Below are positions 56,101-64,000 of a stretch of DNA of 64,000 bases, piece after piece. The stretch is taken from positions 639,501 to 703,500 of the forward strand of contig JAWNZC010000117.1 of NCBI GenBank assembly GCA_035771165.1. Reading direction: 5' to 3'. Origin of the DNA: Paragorgia papillata (Eukaryota; Cnidaria; Anthozoa; Scleralcyonacea; Coralliidae). The position numbers and the translations under genes were made by a program. The first letter of the stretch is position 1. Each line of letters starts with the position of its first letter. Under the pieces are notes generated by a model. That model was given only the letters and a program-made list of their open reading frames with translations. It ran no database searches and was not told the origin of the DNA.

Positions 56101-59100
56101 TTCATCTTAGAGAGGTGTCTATCTTAGAGAGATGTTCATCTTAGAGAGGTGTCTGTCTTAGAGAGGTGTCTATCTTAGAGAGATGTTCATCTTAGAGAGG
56201 TGTCTATCTTAGAGAGGTGTCTATCTTAGAGAGGTGTTCATCTTAGAGAGGTGTCTATCTTAGAGAGGTGTCTATCTTAGAGAGGTGTCTATCTTAGAGA
56301 GGTGTTCATCTTAGAGAGGTGTCTGTCTTAGAGAGGTGTTCATCTTAGAGAGGTGTCTATCTTAGAGAGGTGTCTGTCTTAGAGAGGTGTCTATCTTAGA
56401 GAGGTGTCTGTCTTAGAGAGGTGTTCATCTTAGAGAGGTGTCTATCTTAGAGAGGTGTTCATCTTAGAAAGGTGTCTGTCTTAGAGAGGTGTTCATCTTA
56501 GAGAGGTGTCTGTCTTAGAGAGGTGTCTATCTTAGAGAGGTGTCTGTCTTAGAGAGGTGTTCATCTTAGAGAGGTGTCTGTCTTAGAGAGGTGTTCATCT
56601 TAGAGAGGTGTCTGTCTTAGAGAGGTGTTCATCTTAGAGAGGTGTCTGTCTTAGAGAGGTGTTCATCTTAGAGAGGTGTCTATCTTAGAGAGGTGTTCAT
56701 CTTAGAGAGGTGTCTGTCTTAGAGAGGTGTCTATCTTAGAGAGGTGTCTATCTTAGAGAGGTGTCTATCTTAGAGAGGTGTCTATCTTAGAGAGGTGTCT
56801 ATCTTAGAGAGGTGTCTGTCTTAGAGAGGTGTCTGTCTTAGAGAGGTGTCTATCTTAGAGAGGTGTCTATCTTAGAGAGGTGTCCATCTTAGAGAGGTGT
56901 CTATCTTAGAGAGGTGTCTATCTTAGAGAGGTGTTTATCTTAGAGAGGTGTCTGTCTTAGAGAGGTGTCTATCTTAGAGAGGTGTCTATCTTAGAGAGGT
57001 GTTTATCTTAGAGAGGTGTTTATCTTAGAGAGGTGTCCATCTTAGAGAGGTGTCTGTCTTAGAGAGGTGTCTGTCTTAGAGAGGTGTCTATCTTAGAGAG
57101 GTGTCTATCTTAGAGAGGTGTCCATCTTAGAGAGGTGTCTATCTTAGAGAGGTGTTCATCTTAGAGAGGTGTCTATCTTAGAGAGGTGTCTATCTTAGAG
57201 AGGTGTCTATCTTAGAGAGGTGTTTATCTTAGAGAGGTGTCTATCTTAGAGAGGTGTCTATCTTAGAGAGGTGTTTATCTTAGAGAGGTGTCTGTCTTAG
57301 AGAGGTGTCTATCTTAGAGAGGTGTCTATCTTAGAGAGGTGTCCATCTTAGAGAGGTTTCTATCTTAGAGAGGTGTCTATCTTAGAGAGGTGTCTGTCTT
57401 AGAGAGGTGTTCATCTTAGAGAGGTGTCTATCTTAGAGAGGCGTTCATCTTAGAGAGGTGTCTGTCTTAGAGAGGTGTTCATCTTAGAGAGGTGTCTGTC
57501 TTAGAGAGGTGTTCATCTTAGAGAGGTGTCGTCTTAGAGAGGTGTTCATCTTAGAGAGGTGTCTGTCTTAGAGAGGTGTCTATCTTAGAGAGGTGTCTAT
57601 CTTAGAGAGGTGTCTATCTTAGAGAGGTGTCTGTCTTAGAGAGGTGTCTGTCTTAGAGAGGTGTCTGTCTTAGAGAGGTGTCTATCTTAGAGAGGTGTTC
57701 ATCTTAGAGAGGTGTCTATCTTAGAGAGATGTCCGTCTTAGAGAGGTGTCTGTCTTAGAGAGGTGTCTATTCTAGAGAGGCTGGAATTAAGTTGAGAGTC
57801 AAGTGCCGTGTCTTCGAGAACAAATCTCAACTCAACTTAACTCTTAGGTCCTTAAGACCATTAACGATTACCATAATTAACCCCCCCTAAGGTTATATTA
57901 TAACATGACAATATCCAAGCATCTTTAGTATAAACGTGCCGAAAAATGTTTTCTGTCTTTCGCGATATTTTTGGTTTCATTGCTCCAGACATCAACAACT
58001 GAGCTAAAGTACCGAAGCAATTGCGCCAAGTAGGACAAATATCAAGCCGATTGTACCAAGTCTCAGTTATGTCCCTGTAAACTCGCAACTTTCAAAATCC
58101 GTTTACAAAGACCTCGAATCGCCAGCTGTGTAGAGAGGTTAAGAGGGAGTTAAATAAAAGTAGCGTGCTGCGTAGGCAGTGTAGAAACAACAATCGAAAT
58201 ATAGTAAGGTTAGATATACTGCCGAAACAGAGAACGTAGGAGTCTAACGTTTCGAGTTAGTTTTGTTTATACGTCACACAGTTTGAAATCGTGAATTCTA
58301 TTCAATTGACATTGCGTGCTGAGCGGTAAGTGAACCAAAAGCATTCAAGCTTGCCATATCACACTAATATGGCGTGGGAGACAAGTTTATAAATGCCAAT
58401 GTTTAAGACATGATGTGTGATCTCTGTTCCTTTAACGACAAGTAAAAATTGAGCCTTATTAGGTAGTTTAACAACGGTGTCATATCAGTAATATAACTTC
58501 AACTATCATGGGAATGTTTTGGCGATAGATGAACGGTGAAATTTGCACTTGGAAACATGATTTGAGTGAATTACGTATGGGGACAAACACAAGTTTGTAA
58601 ATATAAACTGAGAACAACAGAACGAACCGAGTTCATAACTTTTTAACCTTTAAAAGGGTTACTCGATTCAAGTCGAACCCATGACATTGGAAATCTACTC
58701 GGAATTTAAACCAAATGATGAATTACTGCAGGAGGGAAATCTTATTATATAATCGTGTCCAACTGAGTTATTTGATATTTCTCCGCCCGGTCGTTCAACC
58801 TTCCCTCGTCTGTGCTTTAACCCTTTAACAGTTGACAAGTAAAATCGTCTGGCGTTAGCCAGAGTAAAATATATAAGTAGGGACAAAAATGTGCAATTCC
58901 CTGTTAAAGGGTTAAGAGTTCTTCATGTGATTAGTGTAAAAGCGGAGTGGCGTTAGCCAGGGTAAAATACACTGTACAAGAAACTCTAGAAAAAAACTAC
59001 TCGATAAATTCAAGCCAAAGTGTTGCCGATGGCACCAGCTGTTAACGCGCTGCCTCTGACCACTGAAGTTATAAGCCCCAGTCGAATTGGGTTTGTACTT

Positions 59101-62100
59101 GGATAAGTGACCACCTTAGCTGTGAGACTCAACTCTACACTGATTTAAATTGTTGGTTCTTTCCTGTGTTTTGAGGGTTTTTACCGGGTTCTCCGGTTTT
59201 CCTCCTTCCGTAAATTAACACCGTGGCATAGGGCCATTGCGTTATCATTATCTAAATATTGTCATATGTTACCCACGATAAATAGAGTTGCTTTGCTTTG
59301 CCTTGCTTTGCTTTGCTTTGCCTTGCTTTGCTTTGCTTTGCTTTGCTTTGCTTTGCTTTGCTTTGCTTTGCTTTGCTTTGCTTTGCTTTGCTTTGCTTTG
59401 CTTTGCTTTGCTTTGCCTTGCCTTGCTTTGCCTTGCCTTGCTTTGCCTTGCCTTGCGTTGCTTTGCTTTGCTTTGATTTCTGCAGATTACGACCGTTTCA
59501 CTTTGCTCTATCCAAAACATTGCGCACTCTACTTTTAGTGCTAATTATTCTGCCAACTGTAACCTGTAGTGTAACCATTTTAACCACCACTGGGTGAAAC
59601 GGAAAACATAAAGACTTTGGCTATTAATACATTGCCCACTGTTTTGTATACAAAATTCTGTTAGGCATCTCTTGGTTCATAAATATAAGAAAGAATAAAC
59701 GTGCGAATCTACTGGATTATTAATCGAGCTACTTCTAGTATGGCTATAGAGGGTGTTTCATGTGTTACCCCCTCTCGCCGAATAATGGATATTTATGCGT
59801 ATCTATAGCGTATATCGAGGGGGGATGTATCACTCACAAAAAAGCGCACGAGATGTTTGGGATTTTCAAAATACCATACGAGATTTTTTGGATTTTTCAA
59901 AATTTTTATTGAGGATTTTTCGAAGACGTTAAGCGATATATTTTCAAGGATTTTTATAGCATTGGTTTTATTTTTTGAGATTTTTGATACGTAAGATCTT
60001 GTAGGGATTTCCGGATATTGTAAAGAGAAAAAGTGCTTGCTGCTGGTCAAAATACTAATTCGAGATGGGTGTGGTCTTAAGCCCCGTACAGACGACCAAG
60101 TTTTCCTTGACAAGTTGTTCCTTGACAAGTTTTATTTGTTCGTGTGTACGACACAAATTGACAAGTTTTTCCTTGACAAGGAGCCTTGTTCAAAAGCTGG
60201 TCACGCCAGCTTCTGAACAAGAAAATTTGTTCGTGTGTATATAGTCGTCAAGGAAAACTTGACAAGATCATCTCCGAAGCTTATTACGCGATCATTGTCG
60301 TCAAGGAAAACTTGTCCAACCGTACACACGAGCAATTATAACTTGTCAAGGAAAATTGTTTGAAAAAAAACGTGTTCATCGTACACACGAGCAAGGAAAG
60401 TTACCAAGGAACTTGTCAAGGAAAACTTGGTCGTCTCTGCGGGGCTTTATGCTTCTACATATCTCAGAGCTCTGTACAGAGCTAGTGTGTTTATTATAAA
60501 GTGCCAAAGGCTAATTTGTTCAGGAAAGTGTTAAACATACTTCTTTTTGAACAGGTTATTTGGCTTTCCGTCCTATTATGTAATTTGACATATATCTGGC
60601 CTTTCTTTGCTACAAAGACGGTGTACTCGTGGAGGTCTTTGTTTTTCTTTCCTTTTTTTATTTATAAACCATATTAATAATTGTTTTTCTTTGTTTTTTT
60701 TATTTATAAACCATATTAATAATTGTTTTCTTTGTTTTTTTTATTTATAAACCATATTAATAAACTTGTCTATCTGTGTCACACAGTGCGAGATACGCGA
60801 ACACGTCAACACGAAGCTGTGACGAGCAGACTGAACTTAATAAGCCATGTAATATTTATAGCAAAACTAATTAAATGTTACCTCTGTTTAAAATCCAATT
60901 ACTATTTTAATTAGTGGCACGACTGGCGTGGAAGGAAGGAAGGAGGGCTGTTTGTGCTATTCACTATACGTCCCTTGGCGTTTTTCATGTCAACATAATG
61001 AAACTGCTGTGCATTGATAGCTTGCTCGATATTGGCAAATTTCGCTTGCTTATCCGTTTCTTTGTTTTTCATCAATTATAAAATACTTTGTGTAATTACG
61101 ATAACGCTACTGCAGACTCGACTAATTAATTTGGATCATAGTACGTTTTTTTTAAAAGATTCAATCCTTATTTTGAGAAATCCAAATCAGACTCTAGACG
61201 TATATCTTAATATGGTTTACGCAGGCGTTCTCTTAACGGGATTACCATCTCAGTTGGGATTGAGCGAGTTTTAATTTCGCTCTAGTTCCGAAAGTGGCAA
61301 AATATCAATATATATATATATTTATATATGTATGTATATCGTACAGTCAAACGTTTCCACCAAAAATTCCTATAACATGCGGCTTGTCGATTAAAATGTT
61401 AAATATTACTTGTAATGTACCAAATTCTTCCCCGGCATTACCACTATTCCTATATACAGAACTCGTTACTAAACGTTTGGCAACGGCCTCCGTTAGCTCA
61501 GTGGTCAAACAGTGAAAAACTATAGAATCGCAGGATCGCTGGTTCGATTTCTATAGCATGAAGGCCTAAAGCCTGTTTTCCAGTCATCGCACAAGATGGT
61601 TCGCAGCTCGCTGCGAGTATTTGCATCTGATAGTCGAGGAGGAGAAGCGAGAAAACGTTGCCTGAGTGTTAAAAAAAAACCAGGCAAGACGCCTGGTAGC
61701 CCGAGTGAACGCCTGATCCAGGCAAGACGCCTGGTAGCCCGAGTGAACGCCTGATCCAGGCAAGACGCCTGGTAGCCCGAGTGAACGCCTGATCCAGGCA
61801 AGACGCCTGGTAGCCCTAGTGAACGCCTGATCCAGGCGTCTTGTTCACTATTTTTTTAGTGTATTCGTTTCAGTATTCATGGGATATAGTGATCATTGAA
61901 GGTCAAACATACGTTTTTTTCTTGTTTAGTAAGCAAATTCGAATTATTATTGTTGATGACGAGGATTATGAGAAGAAGGAAACATTTCAAGTTTATCTTG
62001 GTCCACCGTACGTCGTGACTGAGGATGGCGAAGAACCTCCACCGTCGCCAGCAGGAAGTTCCGAGGAAGACGAAAGAATACGAGAGCTTGGAAAACCAAG

Positions 62101-63916
62101 ACTAGGTAAGGTGAAAAGAGAGAAGTTTAGATTTTAGGGTTTAATAAATAAATTAATAATAATACCGACATAGTTTGAATTACAAGGTCGCTTATGAAAG
62201 ACTCCATTTACAAAATTGCCGAGTAATAAACGAGTCGAGTCCGAGTCACGCGAGTGTCGGGTTACAAATCGAGTCTGAGTTATTCGAGTGTCCAGTTGCG
62301 AGTCGAGTCCGAGTTGCTCCGGTATCGAGTAACGAGTCGAGTCCGAGTCACTCGAGTGTCGAGTCCCAAGTTGAGTCTGAGTTACTCGAGTGTCCAGTTG
62401 CGAGTTGAGTCCGAGTCACTCGAGTGTTGAGTCCAAAGTTGAGTCTGAGTTACTCGAGTGTCCAGTTGCGAGTTGAGTCCGAGTCACTCGAGTGTTGAGT
62501 CCAAAGTTGAGTCTGAGTTACTCGAGTGTTCAGTTGCGAGTTGAGTCCGAGTCACTCGAGTGTTGAGTCCAAAGTTGAGTCTGAGTTACTCGAGTGTCCA
62601 GTTGCGAGTCGAGTCCGAGTCACTCGAGTATCGAGTTACGAGTTGAGTCCAAAGTACTCGAGTGTTGAGTCGCGAGTAGAGTCCGAGTCACACGAGTGTT
62701 GAGTTACGAGTTGAGTCCGAAGTACCCGAGTGTTGACTGTTGAGTCGCGGGTTGAGTCTGAGTCGTTCGAGTATAGAGTCGCGAGTCAAGTCCAAATTAC
62801 TCGAGTATTGAGTCGCGAGTAGAGTCCGAATTACGCGAGTGTTGAGTCGCGGGTAGAGTCCGAATTACGCGAGTGTTGAGTCGCGAGTAGAGTCCGAATT
62901 ACGCGAGTGTTGAGTCGCGGGTAGAGTCCAAGTCACACGGGTTACGAGTTACGAGTTGAGTCCGAAGTACTCGAGTGTTGACTGTTGAGTCGCGAGTAGA
63001 ATCCAAATCACTCGAGTATCGAGTTACGAGTTTGTTGAGTCGCGAGTAGAGTCCGAGTTACTCGAGTGTTGAGTCGCGAGTAGAGTCCAAATCACTCGAG
63101 TATCGAGTTACGAGTTTGTTGAGTCGCGAGTAGAGTCCGAGTTACTCGAGTGTTGAGTCGCGAGTAGAGTCTGAGTCACTCGAGTGTTGAGTCGCGAGTA
63201 GAGTCTGAGTCACTCGAGTATCGAGTTACGAGTAGAGTCCGAGTTACTCGAATGCCGAGTCGCGAGTAGAGTCCGAGTTACTCAGGTATCGAGTCACGAA
63301 TCAAGTGCAAGTCACGAGGGAATCCGAACTACGAGTGAATCCGAGCCACGAAGGAGGTCCGAGCTACGAGGAGCTACGAGTCAAGTCCGAGTTCCTCGAT
63401 CACGCCCGAGTCTGGAATCGAGTCTGAATTACTCGGAAGCTGCAATCTAGTCGTTTTGTCAAAAATATTAAAATAGTCCACTTTCTCTCCTAGGTGAAAT
63501 TACGACTGTCGAAGTATCAATTACAGAAAGTAAAGAATTTAAGAATACGGTCGACAGACTGTTGGCAAAAGCCAACCTCGCCTTGGTGGTAGGCACGTCA
63601 TCGTGGCGTGAGCAGTTTACCGATGCGTTCACCGTGGGCGGTGATGACGGAGACGATGGGGACAGCACTGAACCGTCGCCACCAACCTATGGTGATTATC
63701 TAATGCATTATTTAACCTTGTTCTGGAAGGTTCTCTTTGCCACTGTGCCACCGACAGATATCTGGAGTGGTTGGGCATGTTTTACGATATCAATAATCTG
63801 GATTGGGATCCTCACCATGTTTATCGGCGACATAGCTTCCCATTTTGGTTGTACCGTTGGCCTGTCTGACAGCGTGGTTGCCATCTCGTTTGTAGCATTG
63901 GGCACCAGTGTTCCAG
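50163..63916 (+). CDS. SLC8A: Na+/Ca2+ exchanger (SLC8/NCX/Calx), 3' end outside the window
   Basis: Plasma-membrane antiporter that extrudes Ca2+ in exchange for Na+. Exons: 50163-51967 (ends phase 2), 61930-62105 (ends phase 1), 63494-63916 (ends phase 1, continuing beyond the window); 801 codons seen. Residues 1-24 are a signal peptide, then a Cys-containing ectodomain. The alpha-1 repeat (about 121-173) has ALGSSAPEILLTVIE and GPSTIVGSAAFNLFVI. After the next spans comes the basic XIP-like RKRVRRQKRQ (250-259). The cytosolic loop holds CBD1 (about 409-536, with ILDDDYPG) and CBD2 (from 538, including VDDEDYEKKETF in exon 2), an acidic tail, then NLALVVGTSSWREQFTDAFT. The last visible residues are the alpha-2 repeat FVALGTSVP. 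CBD2 joins exon 1 to exon 2 directly, with no cassette exons like vertebrate NCX1. The ATG at 50163 begins the signal peptide. The reading frame running past 51967 to 52106 is intron. Confidence 0.96.
51968..55228 (+). other. First part of exchanger intron 1: nothing recognised
   Basis: AT-rich unique-looking intron with several poly-T runs. No foldback, no coding exon. A small direct repeat GGCAGAGAGGGGACACAAGG occurs near 55030-55070. Confidence 0.5.
55229..57780 (+). repeat. 17-bp satellite, about 145 copies
   Basis: Unit GGTGTCTATCTTAGAGA with variation almost confined to the three bases after GGTGT (CTA, CCA, CTG, TCA, TTA). The first 60 bp are irregular (AGGTGATTGTCTTAGAGAAG, then GAGGTGTCAATC), then the array is nearly perfect to 57780. 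It is inside exchanger intron 1. The unit is very close to the 17-bp internal repeat of the element at 29268-29452. Confidence 0.97.
58150..58290 (-). mobile_element. Hammerhead-type terminal repeat (Penelope/retrozyme-like)
   Basis: Minus strand: GTGACGTATAAACAAAACTA, ACTCGAAACGTTAGACTCCT, ..., ACTGCCTACGCAGCACGCTA. The GAAAC-GUUAG part fits a hammerhead core; the first half GUGACGU differs from CUGANGA at two bases. The distal part recurs at 33313 and at the window end (63950). Confidence 0.5.
58821..58911. mobile_element. Family P MITE, copy 4
   Basis: Between TTAA 58817-58820 and 58912-58915. CCCTTTAACAG / CTGTTAAAGGG ends. AATCGTCTGGCGTTAGCCAG centre, in inverted orientation to the 39277 copy. 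Confidence 0.75.
59030..59245 (+). mobile_element. 5S-rRNA-like SINE, copy 3
   Basis: GTTAACGCGCTGCCTCTGAC as in copy 2, then GGGTTTGTACTTGGATAAGT and GACCACCTTAG from the 5S box C region, then TTTTGAGGGTTTTTACCGGG, TTCTCCGGTTTTCCTCCTTC. The last words match the body of the tRNA-headed SINE at 37232-37562. Confidence 0.65.
59289..59475 (+). repeat. (CTTTG)n pentamer array
   Basis: About 37 units of GCTTT with CCTTG variants at both ends, in exchanger intron 1. Confidence 0.96.
60080..60447. mobile_element. Word-repeat foldback MITE (CTTGTCAAGGAAAA), copy 2
   Basis: Ends AGCCCCGTACAGACGACCAA / TTGGTCGTCTCTGCGGGGCT. About ten TTGACAAG / CTTGTCAAGG words inside. Same interior as 4104-4448 but unrelated outermost ends. 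Confidence 0.7.
60641..60765 (+). repeat. Three-copy tandem repeat, unit about 43 bp
   Basis: ATTTATAAACCATATTAATA plus a CTTTGTTTTTTTT-type spacer, three times, in exchanger intron 1. Confidence 0.85.
61478..61660 (+). mobile_element. tRNA-derived SINE
   Basis: GCCTCCGTTAGCTCAGTGGT (A box), GGATCGCTGGTTCGATTTCT (B box), then a non-tRNA body. The anticodon arm is not regular. It ends against the 38-bp array. Confidence 0.65.
61680..61845 (+). repeat. 38-bp tandem repeat with GCCTG palindromes
   Basis: Four-plus copies of CCAGGCAAGACGCCTGGTAG / CCCGAGTGAACGCCTGAT, almost identical, starting 20 bp after the SINE and ending 85 bp before exchanger exon 2. Confidence 0.93.
62226..63440 (+). repeat. 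GAGT-rich satellite with CTCGAG, unit about 35 bp
   Basis: Core GAGTCCGAGTCACTCGAGTG then TTGAGTCGCGAGTA. Alternating variants (CCAAAGTTGAGT versus CAGTTGCGAGTT) give a roughly 70-bp higher-order unit from 62280 to 62600; the 3' part uses GTCGCGAGTAGAGTCC. About 1.2 kb, filling most of exchanger intron 2. Confidence 0.95.
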
Positions 63917-63949
63917 GTAGAGTTGTCGGAAATTCTCTATTTAGTGAAA

Positions 63950-64000
63950 TAAAAAGTAGCGTGCTGCGTAGGCAGTGTTGAAACAACAATCGAAATATAG
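63950..64000 (-). mobile_element. Hammerhead-family terminal repeat, cut by the window end
   Basis: Shares GTAGCGTGCTGCGTAGGCAG and GAAACAACAATCGAAATATA with 58156-58206 almost exactly. It begins 34 bp after the exchanger exon 3 donor. Confidence 0.6.

Noticed and set aside
55229..57780. Regular array as a possible CRISPR
   Set aside because: The unit is 17 bp with no unique spacers, in an animal intron; it is a satellite.

Overview
The window is eukaryotic nuclear DNA from an animal. It carries four intron-containing, spliced protein genes, all on the + strand, in AT-rich DNA full of small transposons and tandem repeats. GT-AG introns, exon phases that match across joins, and the protein families (STUM/SPEC3, golgin-84, an SLC8-type Na+/Ca2+ exchanger) make it a metazoan. 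The repeats (tRNA- and 5S-headed SINEs, foldback MITEs, hammerhead-like terminal repeats, L2/CR1-like LINE tails) suggest a marine invertebrate, possibly a cnidarian. The phylum is an inference I cannot test here.

Layout: (1) 1-1468, repeat-bearing DNA. (2) 1616-5310, a STUM/SPEC3-family two-span membrane protein (3 exons, 156 aa), with a stack of nested MITEs in intron 1. (3) 6595-16791, adenylosuccinate synthetase (16 exons, 437 aa). (4) 19681-30390, golgin-84/GOLGA5 (15 exons, 732 aa, C-terminal Golgi anchor). (5) 30391-50162, about 20 kb with no gene I can support, a repeat graveyard. (6) 50163 to the window edge, a Na+/Ca2+ exchanger: a 1.8 kb first exon, a 10 kb intron holding a 2.5 kb satellite, exon 2, an intron with a second satellite, and exon 3 ending inside the alpha-2 repeat. 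The gene continues beyond the window.

The four genes are unrelated housekeeping or membrane functions (purine synthesis, Golgi tethering, calcium extrusion, a sensory/ciliary-type membrane protein). Nothing suggests a functional cluster or an operon.

The most interesting material is the repeat fraction: transposons nested up to four deep; families whose target-site duplications can be read directly (8 bp hAT-like, 9 bp Mutator-like, TTAA, TA); two perfect hairpins with arms of at least 43 bp; a 17-bp satellite of about 145 copies whose unit matches the internal repeat of a pogo/Tigger-like element elsewhere in the window; 5S-headed SINEs; and degenerate hammerhead-ribozyme-like motifs. I see no evidence of a new protein-based system. 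All family assignments come from reading motifs by eye, without database searches.
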